Source of the DNA: DATCJA01 sp963734635
Lineage (GTDB): Bacteria > Acidobacteriota > Vicinamibacteria > Vicinamibacterales > UBA2999
Direction: 5' to 3'
Assembly (NCBI GenBank): GCA_963734635.1
Contig: CAVTIA010000003.1
Span: forward strand, 992,001 to 1,056,000
DNA length: 64,000 nucleotides
Position numbers and translations under genes: made by a program. Positions 35,100-46,400 of the stretch are shown here, piece by piece. The notes under the pieces are model-generated. The model did no database searches. It was not told the DNA's origin and saw only the letters and a program-made list of their open reading frames with translations. Every line of letters begins with the position of its first letter. Position 1 is the stretch's first letter.

Positions 35100-35221
35100 C
35101 GCAATTCCTTGCCGGCTATTTCGCCGAACAGGCTTTGTGATACAACCTGAATCCGGTGCGATCGCAGCTCAGCCTTCGACAGATCATCGTACGAATCCAC
35201 TCCGACCACTAGCGGAACTCG

Positions 35222-37444
35222 ATGATTTCAAGGAACGCCATTCGTGCGCTCATCGGTCAGGCGGCCGATGCCGCCTCTCTGGACGTCGTCTATCGCACCG
35301 CGCTCCGCTGCGTGCGGGAAGGCCTCGACGTCGAGCGCGCGTCGCTTCTGGTACTCGACAGCAGCCGCACGATGCGCTTCGTCGCGTGGTCGGACCTGAG
35401 CACGGGGTACAGGAGCGCCGTCGATGGTCACTCTCCATGGGCGCCGGACGATCCCGCCGCAACACCCTGGCTCGTTCCCGACATCGAGCGGGAGTCCTCG
35501 CTAGCGGCATACCTGCCGGCGCTCAGGCGTGAGGGGATAGGCGCGCTCGCGGGCATTCCGCTGCAGTTCGGACGGAAGCTGCTCGGGAAGTTCATGCTGT
35601 ACTACCCCGCCCCGCACGCTTTTTCCGAAGCAGAGGTCTCGACGGCGCAGCAGGTAGCGGATCACGTTGCGTTTGCGCTCGAGCATCATCGGATCGCCTC
35701 GGCGCTCGACGCGCGGCTGTTCGCGGAACGAGAACTCCGAAGGCATGCCGAAACCGAGGCAGCGCAGCGGCACGCGAGCGAAAACCGGCTCCATCTGGCG
35801 CTCGGCGCAGGCCGCATGGGCACCTGGGAATGGGACATCGCAAGTGGCCGCGTAGACTGGTCGCCGGAGCTGGAGTCCCTGCACGGACTCGCGCCCGGCT
35901 CGTTCAGCGGCACTGTGGACGCCTTTCGCCAGGACGTGCACCCTGCCGACGCCGAACGGCTCGAGCGCGCGATCGCCGCGGTGCTTGCGGCGCCCGACGG
36001 CAACTACGAGATCGAATATCGCATCGTGCTTGCGGACGGTGAATGCCGCTGGCTCGCAGCAAGGGGGCGCGTGCTCGTCGATGGCAACGGGCGGCCGGCG
36101 CGCATGATCGGCATCTGCCGCGATACCACCGAACGCAAGCGCAAAGAAGAAGCCCGGGCGCAACTGGCGGGACAACTCGAAACGTTGGCCGAGGTCAGCG
36201 ACCGCCTTGCAGTCGCCCTCGCTCCGAACGAGGCGCTCGAGCAGCTCGCGGTACATGTCGTACCTGCCTTCGCCGATTACTGCCTCGCGTACATCGCCGA
36301 CGAAGGGTCGATCCAGCCGCTCGGGTTCGCTCATGCCGATCCTGCAAAAACGCCGCTGGTCGCGGCCTTGGCACGCGCCAGCCGTGCGTCCATTGAGGAC
36401 CACTCCGGTTGCGGCATGGTGATTCGTCGCGGCGAGCCGTACCTGGCGACTCAGGTTTCGATCCCCCCGGTCGAGGTGCCCGGGTCCGACGCGCCCCACT
36501 ACGCCGCGCTCCAGGCGCTCGGGACGCGCTCGATCATGATCGTCCCGCTCAACGCGCGCGGGCGGACGCTCGGGGCGCTCACCCTGGCCGCAACAGACGA
36601 CTCAGGCCGCCGGTTCGGAGCCGAGGACCTCAAGATGGCGATCGAACTGGCCCGCCGCGCCGCGCTCCTCGTCGATAACGCGCGACTCTACGCTGAGGCC
36701 AGGTCCGCCATTCGCGCCCGGGATGACATGATCGCCATCGTGTCTCATGATCTCCGTGATCCGCTGCAGACGATCACCGCTGCCGCCGCAACGTTGCTGT
36801 TCGAGTCTGTGGACGACGACAAGGCGGAAAGCGTCAGGCGCATCTCACTCGCCAGTACGCAAATGCGCCGGCTCGTCCAGGATCTGCTGGATCTTTCTCG
36901 GATAGAGGCCGGCCAGCTGTCGATCCGCCAGGACAGAATCAGCTTGATGGCGCTCGTGAAGGAAGCCTGCACGCTGTTCCAGCCACAGGCCGAGGCCAAA
37001 GGTGTGCGGCTCGAATGCAGCGTCGCCGAAGACCTGCCGCCGGTTGCCGGCGACCGACATCGTGTGCTGCAGGTACTGCAGAACCTGGTCGGCAACGCCC
37101 TGAAGTTCGTGCCAGCGGGCGGCGCAATCACAGTTTCCGCCGAATGGCAGGATGACGTCATCCGCGTCAACGTAGCGGATACCGGCGCCGGGATTGCTGA
37201 CGACGACCTCACGAAGGTGTTCGATCGCTTCTGGCGCGCCGACCGTCGCGACGGGGGTGGCGTCGGCCTCGGCCTGGCGGTCGCCAAGGGCATCGTCGAG
37301 GCGCATGGTGGGAGAATCGGCGCCCGGAGTCAGCTTGGCGCGGGCAGCATTTTCTATTTCACATTACCGGTATATGCGATCGCCGCGCCTGATCCGGAAC
37401 AGGTCAGGCGAGCGATCGCAGGCGAGCAGGCGTCCTTCCAGTAG
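35222..37444 (+). CDS. GAF-PAS-GAF histidine kinase (soluble)
   Basis: 740 residues with no membrane segment. A GAF domain spans about 15-165 (VERASLLVLD, SEAEVSTAQQVADHVAFALE). A PAS/PAC domain follows at about 185-310 (LHLALGAGRMGTWEWDIASGRVDWSPELESL, EYRIVLADGECRWLAARGRV, ending GICRDTTERK). A second GAF covers about 325-495. The HisKA domain has phospho-acceptor His509 (IAIVSHDLRDPL). The HATPase_c domain shows N-box NLVGNALKFVPAGG, G1 VADTGAGIADDDL, F-box VFDRFWRA and G2 GVGLGLAVAKGIVEAHGGRI. Autophosphorylation should be competent. It is cytosolic and so senses an internal signal. No response regulator is adjacent, but the next kinase carries its own REC domain. Confidence 0.93.
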   Translation: MISRNAIRALIGQAADAASLDVVYRTALRCVREGLDVERASLLVLDSSRTMRFVAWSDLSTGYRSAVDGHSPWAPDDPAATPWLVPDIERESSLAAYLPALRREGIGALAGIPLQFGRKLLGKFMLYYPAPHAFSEAEVSTAQQVADHVAFALEHHRIASALDARLFAERELRRHAETEAAQRHASENRLHLALGAGRMGTWEWDIASGRVDWSPELESLHGLAPGSFSGTVDAFRQDVHPADAERLERAIAAVLAAPDGNYEIEYRIVLADGECRWLAARGRVLVDGNGRPARMIGICRDTTERKRKEEARAQLAGQLETLAEVSDRLAVALAPNEALEQLAVHVVPAFADYCLAYIADEGSIQPLGFAHADPAKTPLVAALARASRASIEDHSGCGMVIRRGEPYLATQVSIPPVEVPGSDAPHYAALQALGTRSIMIVPLNARGRTLGALTLAATDDSGRRFGAEDLKMAIELARRAALLVDNARLYAEARSAIRARDDMIAIVSHDLRDPLQTITAAAATLLFESVDDDKAESVRRISLASTQMRRLVQDLLDLSRIEAGQLSIRQDRISLMALVKEACTLFQPQAEAKGVRLECSVAEDLPPVAGDRHRVLQVLQNLVGNALKFVPAGGAITVSAEWQDDVIRVNVADTGAGIADDDLTKVFDRFWRADRRDGGGVGLGLAVAKGIVEAHGGRIGARSQLGAGSIFYFTLPVYAIAAPDPEQVRRAIAGEQASFQ

Positions 37445-37485
37445 AGGCGCGGCCACACGCGCGATCGATCTCCGGGGGGTCCGAA

Positions 37486-39481
37486 GTGGCGATTTCTCTC
37501 GAGCAAGAGTGGATTGCAGACGCTCTGTTCCGTCTCGCCGAACGGACAAACGGTACAGGCGACGCCTACTTTCAGGGGCTGGTCAGCGGGCTCGCTGACG
37601 TGCTGTCAGTACGGTGGGTCTACCTCAACAGGCTCCACCCGAATTTGCCCCACCACGCGCAGGTTGTCGCCGGGTGGACGGACGGAGCACTGACACCGCA
37701 AATAGAGTACAGACCTCGCCGGCACGCCGTGCGCCGAGGTGTTAACCGGCGTTGCATGTTTCTATCCGACCGGCGTTGCCGACCGGTTTCCGGATGATCG
37801 GATGCTGTCGGACCTTGGCGTTGTCAGCTACGCCGCCACTCCGCTCCGGGGCATGGATGGCCGGGCGAAAGGCCTGCTCTCGATCATGCACGACGGCCCG
37901 CTCGACGCCTTGAGGTCACCGTGCAGGATTCTCGAACTGGTCGCCGGCCGGGCGGCCGCCGAGCTCGAGCGGAGCAACGTGGAAGCGCAACTCCGACAGC
38001 GCGAGGAGGAAATCCGGTTCATCAGCGAGTCCGGGCCGGTGGTGCTGTGGACAGCCGGACCCGATGGCCTGCTCGATTACGTATCGCCCCGCGCCGCCGA
38101 GTACTGCGGCACGTCTCTCGACTCGCTTCTGGGCCGCGGCTATTTGGCATACCTGCATCCCGAAGACGTCGCGCAGACGCTGGACCCATGGGCTCACGCG
38201 CGCAGAACGGGGACGCCGTTCGAAGCCGAGTATCGACTCCGTCGGGCGGACGGCACATATCGCTGGCATCTGGCTCGCGCGCTGCCCAAACGCGACACCA
38301 GTGGCACGATCACGCGTTGGTACGGATCCGTTGTGGACGTGGACGGCAGGCGGCGAGCCGAATTGGCGCTGCGCGAGTCCGACCGTCGCAAGGACGAGTT
38401 CCTGGCGTTGCTCGCGCACGAGCTGCGGAATCCACTCGCGCCGATCCGTCACGCCCTTGATGTGCAGGCCAGGGCTGGTGGTGATCTCCAAACCTGGAAG
38501 GACATGCGTGAGACCATGGAACGGCAGCTCGCGCACCTGGTCCGGCTCGTAGACGACCTGCTGGACGTCTCGCGGTTGACCACTGGCCAGATCGCGCTTC
38601 GTCGTGAACCGGTGGACGTCCGCGAGGTTGTGGCCGACGCGCTGGAGAGCTGCCGCCAACTGTTCGCTGCCCGGAAGCATCGAGTGACCACAGAGCTTCC
38701 CTCCGATCCGCTCATGGTTCATGGTGATCGCATCAGGCTCTCGCAGGCGCTGACCAACGTCGTCAGCAACGCGGCCAAGTTCACCGCACCCGGCGGGGAC
38801 ATTTATCTCGACGCCCGTCAATTCGACGGGACGGTCGAGATTTGCGTGCGCGACAGCGGCGTTGGCATCTCCGAGGAGCGGCTGCCGCGAATCTTCGACC
38901 TGTTCTGGCGGAGCGACGCGTCGCCCGACCGGGAACACGGTGGCCTTGGCGTCGGCCTCACGCTCGCGCGCTGGTTGGTCGACCTGCACGCCGGTGCGTT
39001 GTCTGCTTCGAGCGGCGGCGAGGGTCGCGGCAGCGAGTTCCGAATCAGGCTGCCGAGGACGACCGCATTGCCGGCGCGCCGCGATGCCATCCCGACACGG
39101 CATGCGCCGCCGTTGGATAGTGCCTCTACGCTGCACGTCCTTGTCATCGACGACAACGTGGACGCCACGAATGCCTTGAACCGGCTCCTTCGCATCATGG
39201 GCTACGCGGTCACCATTGCGTACGACGGGAAGACGGGAATCGACATGGCCCGGCAACTTCGTCCCGACGTCATCCTGCTGGACATCGGGCTGCCGCGCAT
39301 GGATGGTTACGCCGTGGCTCGCCATCTCCGGTCGCTGCCAGATCTCGCAACGACACGGATCATCGCGTTGACCGGCTACGGTCACGACGCCAGCGAAAGA
39401 GTCCGGGCAGCTGGAATGGACCGGCATCTGATCAAGCCGGTCGACGTCGACGAGCTCCTGGCCGCGCTCGGACCACCGTGA
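37486..39481 (+). CDS. GAF-PAS hybrid histidine kinase with C-terminal receiver (one frameshift)
   Basis: About 665 residues. A GTG at 37486 opens a GAF domain (ISLEQEWIADALFRLAERTNG, LSVRWVYLNRLHP). At about 37711 one extra A breaks the frame in IEY-LAGTPCAEVLTGVACFYPTGVADRFPDDRML. The rest continues at 37739 in the next frame. A PAS domain (ISESGPVVLWTAGPDGLLDYVSP, HPEDVAQTL, EYRLRRADGTYRWHLAR) is followed by HisKA (LLAHELRNPLAPI, His near 310) and HATPase_c (NVVSNAAKFTAPGG, VRDSGVGIS, GLGVGLTLARWLVDLHAG). A REC domain closes the protein (VLVIDDNVDATNAL, DVILLDIGLPRMDG with the phospho-Asp, ALTGYG, KPVD). It lies 41 bp behind the previous kinase, so the two probably form one operon and may form a phosphorelay. 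Confidence 0.88.
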
Positions 39482-39550
39482 GATTTAACAGACGGTGAGC
39501 GTCAGGCTCGGCGCGGCTACCTCGGCCTTTGGCACGAATCGCGGTCGAGA

Positions 39551-39868
39551 GTGCGGCGGGTGTTCTTCACACCGTCGCGTGCAGAGGCCTACGGGATGTC
39601 TTTCTGCGAGGCATCCGCCTGGGCGATGCCGAGTTTGACGACGGCCGTCGGCGGTATTCCGTCGATCGTCGAAGACGGCAGCACTGGTTGGACATTGGCG
39701 CCCGAAGCCGACGCCACCGCTTACGCCGGGAAGTTGTTGGAGATGACGTTCCCTGCCGATCAGTATCACGCGATGGCGTGGCGTGCACGCCGGGATTACG
39801 AAGCCCGGCTCAACTGGCCTGCGTTCGCCGCGGGGCTGTGGCCGATCCTGCAAGCGGTCTCGCAATAG
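39551..39868 (+). pseudogene. 3' fragment of a GT4-type glycosyltransferase
   Basis: Only the last 105 residues remain. RVFFTPSRAEAYGMSFCEASAWAMPSLTTAVGGIPSIVEDGSTGWTL is the nucleotide-sugar binding end (E-A-x-G-M-S-F-x-E-A-x-A-x-x-x-P, then GGIPSIV) of family-1/4 glycosyltransferases. The remaining 250 or so residues are missing upstream, where the REC domain of the kinase ends. The chain ends naturally at 39868. A fragment this short cannot be active. Confidence 0.65.
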
Positions 39869-39880
39869 TCTGGTGCTTCG

Positions 39881-40765
39881 GTGACACTGCCCGAATCGAG
39901 CAACTTGATGTTCGTGGCACGGCTCCGGTACATCCAGTCCGTTCACGAGCTTCCGGAGTGCCGCAACCCGGACAGGCTGGTGCGCCACTTCATTCCGTTC
40001 CTCGAGCGGTGTCGATTGGCGTGGGCCAGTCAGGAAGACGTGTCCAAACTGAGGGAGAACCCCTTCTACTACTACCTGGTCGCGAGGACGAAGTACTACG
40101 ATCAGGTGTTGAGCGACGCCGTCGCCGACGGCGTGCGATCAATCGTCAACGTCGGCTGCGGCACGGATACGAGAGCGTACAGATTCAGCCATCTTTTCAA
40201 GCATCGCGGCGTCAGAGTACTCGAGTGCGACAGAGCCGAAGCCATACGTGCGAAACAAAGAATTGTGAAGCGATGGCAGGACGCGCAGCACGTTGAGTAT
40301 CTGCAGATCGACTTGAACGCGGACACGTGGCCGGATCTGGCGTACTGGCTCGAGAACCAGCCCGGGAGGACTCTCGTGCTGATGGAAGGCGTCAGCCCTT
40401 ACATCGACGATGTGTCGTTCGGCAGATTCCTGTCACTCCTCGCCGGCACACTCGAGGCCGGCAGTCAGGTGGCATACGATTTCAAGGTTCAGGGGGCCCA
40501 CGACGACCTCGGCCGGGAGGGACGAACTCAGCGACCGTTCCGCTTACCGACCGCAAGCGGCGATGTAGCAGCCTTTCATGAGGCGCACGGCCTTCAACTC
40601 GAGCGCCTGGAGCTCAGTTGTGAACTATGCGCACGTCTGCTGCCTGCGGCTGAGAAGTCGGCCGTCTCGCCATTCACCCAGGATGCCCTGGTGCGGCTCC
40701 GTACAAGCCCACTCTGCTCGGGTAACCTCTCACTTCTTTTTTTTTATATATGTTGTCTGACCTAG
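39881..40765 (+). CDS. Leucine carboxyl methyltransferase (LCMT)-family class I SAM methyltransferase
   Basis: 294 residues, of which the core is complete. YYYLVARTKYYDQVLSDAVADGVRSIVNVGCGTDTRAYRF contains the LCMT/PF04072 start and the SAM motif I (VNVGCGTDTRAYR, with the RxxxFDxxxG-like context). VRVLECDRAEAIRAKQRIV is motif II, and LVLMEGVSPYIDDVSFGRFLSLLAG the post-motif region. Such enzymes methylate carboxylates of proteins or natural products; the target is not known. The C-terminus reads into a nine-base T run (40737-40745), and the last residues (LLFFYICCLT) may be affected if the run length is miscounted. It is 12 bp downstream of the glycosyltransferase fragment, so an older gene group may have linked them. 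Confidence 0.8.
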   Translation: MTLPESSNLMFVARLRYIQSVHELPECRNPDRLVRHFIPFLERCRLAWASQEDVSKLRENPFYYYLVARTKYYDQVLSDAVADGVRSIVNVGCGTDTRAYRFSHLFKHRGVRVLECDRAEAIRAKQRIVKRWQDAQHVEYLQIDLNADTWPDLAYWLENQPGRTLVLMEGVSPYIDDVSFGRFLSLLAGTLEAGSQVAYDFKVQGAHDDLGREGRTQRPFRLPTASGDVAAFHEAHGLQLERLELSCELCARLLPAAEKSAVSPFTQDALVRLRTSPLCSGNLSLLFFYICCLT

Positions 40766-40818
40766 GCGCGCCGAATCGTCCAATGCGGATTGCCTCCACA
40801 TGCGCAGAAGGCGAATCA

Positions 40819-43404
40819 TCAGTGGATCACGGAGTCGAGCCGGCGTCGCACTTGTGCGTCGTGCACTGCTGGCAACAGGTCGGACGCCAGCCGTGATTTG
40901 ACGACATAACCGACTGCACCGGCAGCCCTTGCAGCCAGCAGGTACTCGTCGCCCTCGTGAACACTGAGAAACACGATGGCTGCCGCCGAACTGGTTTGGC
41001 GAAGATGCGCCGCAACCTCGAAGCCCGTCATGTCTGGCATTGAAATGTCCAGCACGATCACATCAGGTCGCAAAGCCTCCGCCGCCTCGAGGGCCGCCTT
41101 CCCGTTGCGTGCTTTCCCTGCAACCACGCACGCGGGTGTCAGCACCTCGCCGGCACGAGCGAGCATGTCATCGTTGTCGTCAACGAGAAGAACCCTCGGC
41201 GCCGTCACGCATCTTGTCTGAACCCCGCCGAGAGGCACTGTGACCTTCAGCTCGGTTCCGACGCCTGCCTTGGACGAAATCTCGAGCGCCCCTCCAATCG
41301 CTTCCAGGCGTTCATGCATGCTGAGGAGGCCCAGCCCTTTCCCAAAGGCCAGATCGACGTCAAACCCCAGGCCGTCGTCGAGGATCCTCAGGGACAGCAT
41401 GCCGGTTCCGCCGCTCAAGTACACCAACACCTGGTGCGCCCCGCTATGCTTCAGCGCATTCTGCAGCCCTTCCTGCACGATTCGGAAGAGACACAAGGTG
41501 ACATCAGCAGGCAGCTTCGACGGAATGTCCTTATGCGTGAATCCGATTTCGATTCCGGATTTCGAAAATTCGTCTCGAAGTGCCTCCAAGGCGGATACCA
41601 GACCGAGTAGCCGCAGCCTGGTTGGATGCAGGCGGTGCGAGAGATCATGCACGCTTCTGGCGAGACCCTGCACGCGCCTCGATGCTTCTCCGGTCAGGCT
41701 GACAGCTTGGTCCTGACCGGCCCTGGACAACAGAGCGAGCTCTATTGTGAGGAGGGCAATCTGCTGGCCGATATCGTCGTGCAGCTCACGCGCGATCCGT
41801 GAGCGCTCCTGCTCTTGCGCCGTAATCAATCGGCCAGCGAGGTCTCGAATCTCGTCGTTCCTCGAACGCAGCTTCGCCTCGTTCGCCTGCAGCACCTCCT
41901 CCATCGCCTTCCGGTCCGTGATGTCGATACACGAGCCGATGTACCCGTTGAAGGTCCCGTCGGGTAGTTGACGCGGCACGCCGGTATCGAGCATCCACCT
42001 GTATTCTCCGTCCGCCCTTCGCAGCCGGTACTCCATCTGAAACGGCTCGCGCCTCGCAAACGCGTCGTTTCTCGTGGTGGTGCAGTAGCCGCGATCCTCC
42101 GGATGCACCCCTTCAATCCAGCCGGTCCCGCGCTCCTCCTCGAGGGTGCGCCCACGGAATACGAGCCACGGCTTGCTGACAAACTCACGCAGCTTGTCGG
42201 GGCCACTTCGCCACACCATCACAGGTGCCGTGTCCGCCATCATCCGGAAATGCTGCTCGCTCTCGCGGAGCGACTCTTCGGCCCGGCGTCGGCGCCTTCT
42301 CTGGATCACCAGGCCGCCGATGAGTGCGGATTCAGCCGCGATCAGGCAGATTGTGCCGATAATGTAGCGGCCGTATTCTTCGAATACCGTGGGCTGTCGG
42401 AACAGGACGGAAGCCCCGGCGGGGACTCGCGCTTCGCTGATGCCCCACCGCCGCAACTGGCGCCAGTCAACCATGTTCGTATTCAGGCTGAGAGCGGCTA
42501 TCGGAATGCTGTCGGCTGGTTCGCCGCGGAGCACGCGCTGCGCGAGTTCGCCGATGCGCTCTATCGCGCGCGTCTGACTGTATAGGCTGCCGCCGACGAT
42601 GCCGCGATCCATCGCGGAATCCACCCAGGAGTAGGTTGGCGCGTTGGCCGCTGCGACAACCCGGGCGAGATATTCGAGCGGATGGAACTTCTGACCGGCG
42701 CCGTCCTGGGTGACGAAGAGGTAGTAAACGGCTGAGTGCTCGGGAAGGTTCGACAAGCGCGCCTCGAGGTCCGCTGTCGCAAGTCCCGACAAGTAAGTGA
42801 AGGTCAGGTCTGGCTCAAACGCCTGCAACTCTCGAACGACTGCATCCTTTTCCTGCTGCTCGGCAGGGTCGGCGCCCAGGACGATGAAGACCTGTCGTAG
42901 GTCGGGCTGCAGCTGACGAAGGAACGCAACCGTCGCCGCGAAGTTGCGCTCGTGGATCAACCCGGTCGAATTCGGAAGGCGCGCGGTTGCCCGATCGTTC
43001 GTCAGGAACACTGCAGGTGTGTCGCGAAACAGTGTGTCGCGGTAGCGGCTGACGAAATCGATGGCCACGTCCTGTATCGCGACAACGAGGTCGAATCGGG
43101 CGCTCTGGTACTTCAGGCGCAGGAATTCGCGGAAGGCCTCAGAAGCGTGCTCAGGAACCGTCGTGACATCGATGAACTCGGAGTAGTACGTGAGGTCCTG
43201 TGCGAGAGCCTCACCGAGACTCCGCCGCAACTTGCTCTCGCCGATGATGGAAAGCTGGGCATCCGGCCTCGTCGAATACAGGACGAGGACCTGCTTGGGT
43301 TCACTTTGGGCGTAGACGAGACTCGTTGCGGCGATTTGCGCCACAACGACGATGCCCGCTAATACCCCTGGCTGGAAGGAGGAGCGCAGCCTCCGAGCTG
43401 GCAT
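40819..43404 (-). CDS. ABC-substrate-binding-sensor hybrid histidine kinase with REC, downstream of a TonB receptor
   Basis: About 861 residues from ATG 43404, 8 bp after the TonB receptor's stop, so the two are probably translated from one mRNA. A signal/anchor segment (GVLAGIVVVAQIAATSLVYAQ) precedes a periplasmic ABC_sub_bind-type domain (about 35-345; KQVLVLYSTRPDAQLSIIGE, YYSEFIDVTT, YYLFVTQDGAGQ). A membrane segment comes next (YIIGTICLIAAESALIGGLVI), then PAS (HFRMMADTAPVMVWRSGPDKLREFVSKPW, EYRLRRADGEYRWMLDTG, CIDITDRK). HisKA_3 (ARELHDDIGQQIALLTIELALLS) and HATPase_c (NALKHSGAHQVL, DDGLGFD, GKGLGLLSMHERLEAIGG) follow. The C-terminal REC domain is NarL-like (VLLVDDNDDM, DVIVLDISMPDMTG, KSRLASDLLPAV). 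The periplasmic sensor could detect the molecule that the receptor brings in. Confidence 0.92.
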   Translation of the reverse strand: MPARRLRSSFQPGVLAGIVVVAQIAATSLVYAQSEPKQVLVLYSTRPDAQLSIIGESKLRRSLGEALAQDLTYYSEFIDVTTVPEHASEAFREFLRLKYQSARFDLVVAIQDVAIDFVSRYRDTLFRDTPAVFLTNDRATARLPNSTGLIHERNFAATVAFLRQLQPDLRQVFIVLGADPAEQQEKDAVVRELQAFEPDLTFTYLSGLATADLEARLSNLPEHSAVYYLFVTQDGAGQKFHPLEYLARVVAAANAPTYSWVDSAMDRGIVGGSLYSQTRAIERIGELAQRVLRGEPADSIPIAALSLNTNMVDWRQLRRWGISEARVPAGASVLFRQPTVFEEYGRYIIGTICLIAAESALIGGLVIQRRRRRRAEESLRESEQHFRMMADTAPVMVWRSGPDKLREFVSKPWLVFRGRTLEEERGTGWIEGVHPEDRGYCTTTRNDAFARREPFQMEYRLRRADGEYRWMLDTGVPRQLPDGTFNGYIGSCIDITDRKAMEEVLQANEAKLRSRNDEIRDLAGRLITAQEQERSRIARELHDDIGQQIALLTIELALLSRAGQDQAVSLTGEASRRVQGLARSVHDLSHRLHPTRLRLLGLVSALEALRDEFSKSGIEIGFTHKDIPSKLPADVTLCLFRIVQEGLQNALKHSGAHQVLVYLSGGTGMLSLRILDDGLGFDVDLAFGKGLGLLSMHERLEAIGGALEISSKAGVGTELKVTVPLGGVQTRCVTAPRVLLVDDNDDMLARAGEVLTPACVVAGKARNGKAALEAAEALRPDVIVLDISMPDMTGFEVAAHLRQTSSAAAIVFLSVHEGDEYLLAARAAGAVGYVVKSRLASDLLPAVHDAQVRRRLDSVIH

Positions 43405-43412
43405 CACCCACC

Positions 43413-46400
43413 CTACCAGTCGAACGCGCCCGTGATCTTGACCAGACGCGGTGTCAGGACCATCAGCGGCTGCAGCCACGGCCCACCCGGCACGAAGCTG
43501 TTGTTGTACGTCAACACGGCGCTCGAGTTTATGACGTTGTAGATATCAACGCCAACAGTGGTTCGAGAGCGGCCGGACGTGAAGACCTTCGCGAACCGAA
43601 GGTCGAGCTGGGTGATGCGATCGCCGTACAACGAACCGGGCTCGACCAGGTTGATGGTGACATTGGCTGCGTTGCCTGAGAGATTCCGTCCCAGCGATGG
43701 CGCTACGACTGAATTCGGCGCCGCGTAGTTCGCGGCCAGCAGCGCACCGGGCTTGCTCTGGAACGTCGCCGCCACCTGGACATCGAGCTTCGGAACGAGG
43801 TAGGAGGCAAGGCCTCGAGCCTGCGTGAGCACGCCGTATGCGACGTGACAGTACGGGCTGACAGGTGTGACGGCCGAGCCTGTCAGGCCGCCGCCGAACG
43901 CACTCGTGCCTGTCGTTGTCGTCGAAAGCTCTGGCAGGCGCGTGCGCACGTCGCAGTTGTCAGCGACGGTCTGGCCGGTGCTCGTTCCGCCGACGAACGT
44001 GAAGCCCCCGCCGACGCGAGCGTGGACCGTGACATCGAGGCCATTGAAGTACTGGTACCAGCGTCCGTACGGCGCCGAGTCGGTGACGAGGTTGTTGACT
44101 TGGCCTGCCTTGGCGGGGATGACGTCGTAGAGACCCTCGACGCGGTAGCCGCCTCCGCCAGGCAGCCGGGAATCGAGCGGGGCTACGATGCTGAACGGCG
44201 TGACGTCGGACGGTTCGAGCGACAAATTGTCGGCGACGGTGAAGCCGCGGAACGAGCGGCGGGTGTAAGTGACGTCCACCGACGAGCGCCTGCCGATCTG
44301 CTGCTGAATCGACAGGGCGAGGTTCCAGTCGGACGGACGAACGCCCCAACCCTCGAGAATGCTCGCATCAAGGGCGTTGGTCAGTACGTTCCTGCCGAAG
44401 TTCGCATTCGACAGCACGCCGCACATATCACCGCCACTCGCCCGGAGGTCTTGTGTACCCGGGTTCAGCAGATCGCAGTCCGGGACGAAGTTGCCATTGG
44501 CGTCGGCCCATGCCCGCGTCACTCCCGCGGTGCCAAACGCCTGTGTGGTCTGCGGCATGCGCAACGTGGGATTGGTATTGGCATAGATCCCCGACACGCC
44601 GACCCCTTCCAGGTACTTGCCGATGCTCATCTTGATCGCTGTCGTGCCCCGTCCGCCGAGGTCGTAGGCAATGCCGAACCTCGGGGTGACGTCTTTGTAG
44701 CTGTCGACGCCGCGCGTTTCCGGCACGATGATGGGCGTCGGCAGAAATCGCGAAGGGCCCTGCTGCTGCGCCGGAAACCAGCTCCACGCCCGATCGAAGC
44801 GCACGGCCCCTTGCAGCGTCAGTTGGCCTAACGCCCACTGCTCTTGCGCGAACAACGCCTGCCAGGCCGCGCGCGCGTCGTTGACCCACGGCGAAATCGA
44901 CTGCGTGAGCTGATTCGGCGCGCCGTTGTCAACGCGGTACGTCAGGGACTGGTTGTTCGTCATCCACGTGCGGTCGTCGGTCATCCGCGTCTGTTGATAC
45001 CCCACCTTGAGGGTGTGGGTGCCTGTGATGTATGACAGCGATCCCTTCCACAGATACGAACCGGCGTGGGCCACGCTGAAGTCCTGCGATCGATACGTCA
45101 ACCCCGGAATGTTGCCGTTCGCGGCACAGCCGCTCGCGCACTGTTCGACCACGCGAACCAGATCTCGCGTGGGGTTGGGTTCCCGTTCGAAGTTGCCGAC
45201 GCCGAAAAACGTTCCGCCGTAACCGGCCTCGAGCAGCAGGCGATCCGTGATCGGCGACGACCAGGTCGCCTGGGTCACATCCAGCCGCCGCCCAAGCACG
45301 CCGACGGCCTCTGGTGACACCTGTTGCGGCTCTGCCTGGCCGGGTGTGGCGCCCGTACACGACCGGCACACCGCTTGCGCGTCCCAGAAGCCGCTCACCT
45401 TGTGGCGCGGCAACACCTGCCACGTAAGACGGCCACTCACGTTTTCGAAAATCCTGTCGGAATACGCTTGCCGTGTGACATCGGGTGCGTATCGCCATTG
45501 GCTCTGATCGCCCGCGTTGCGGTTGTAATAGACGTTCGTGCTCTTCCTCGTGTTGCCGCCGGTATGAGCGCTGAGGAAGTACCACAGGCGATCCGTCGCG
45601 ATTGGACCGCCCAGGGTCCCGGATATGTCGTAAACCTTCGTATACGGAGGCGCCGCGATCACTCTTTGGGCACTCAACTCCGCCGTCAGGTTATCGGATT
45701 GAAGTCGCTCGCCGGTTCCGCTCGCGAACAACGACGCCTCAATCTTGTTGCCGCCGGCCTTCGGGAGAATGTTCATCACGAGGCCGGCGGTTTCAACCTC
45801 ACCTAATCCACCGGACGTCGTGAACGTCACTTCCTGCGCGTGTCCCACGTCCACGTCGTAGATGGTGGCGGAGTTGCCGGCCGGCGGACTCCCGACAGTC
45901 AATCCATCCAGCAAGAGCCGCCCTTCCTGCGAACGGCCGCCATGAAGTGGAAACGACGTCGCCGCGGGACCCATCACCGTGTCGTTGTTATTGGTCACGA
46001 CGCCGGGCACCAGGATCAGCAGCGCGTTGTAACCTCGAGCCGTGGGAAGCGAGCGGACGATATCGCCGGCCACTGTGACCCCGCGCTTCACGCCTTGTAC
46101 GTCCACGACCGGTGGTTCGGCGGCGACAGTGATTGTCTCGGTGAGCGCGCCGACTGTAAGCTGCGCATCGACGATCGCCGTGAGCGAACCTGTCAGCTCG
46201 ACGCCGTTCAGCTGATAAGGCCGCCAGCCGCCGAGCGTAAACCGCACCTGGTAGATTCCCGGTCTCAGATCCTCGATGCGATACCGGCCGGCCTCGTTGG
46301 TGATTGCCGTCCTGGCCTTCTCGATGAGCACCACACTGCTGGCTTCCACGAGCACACCGGACAACGGTGCACCGGTCGAATCCTTGACCGAGCCGGTGAT

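Noticed and set aside
37916..39427. 503-codon minus-strand frame opposite the hybrid kinase
   Set aside because: The plus strand carries intact HisKA, ATPase and REC motifs. The antisense translation shows none.
40737..40745. Nine-T run as an intrinsic terminator
   Set aside because: No stable stem precedes it and it lies inside the last codons of the LCMT-family gene. It is more useful as a warning of a possible base-count error.
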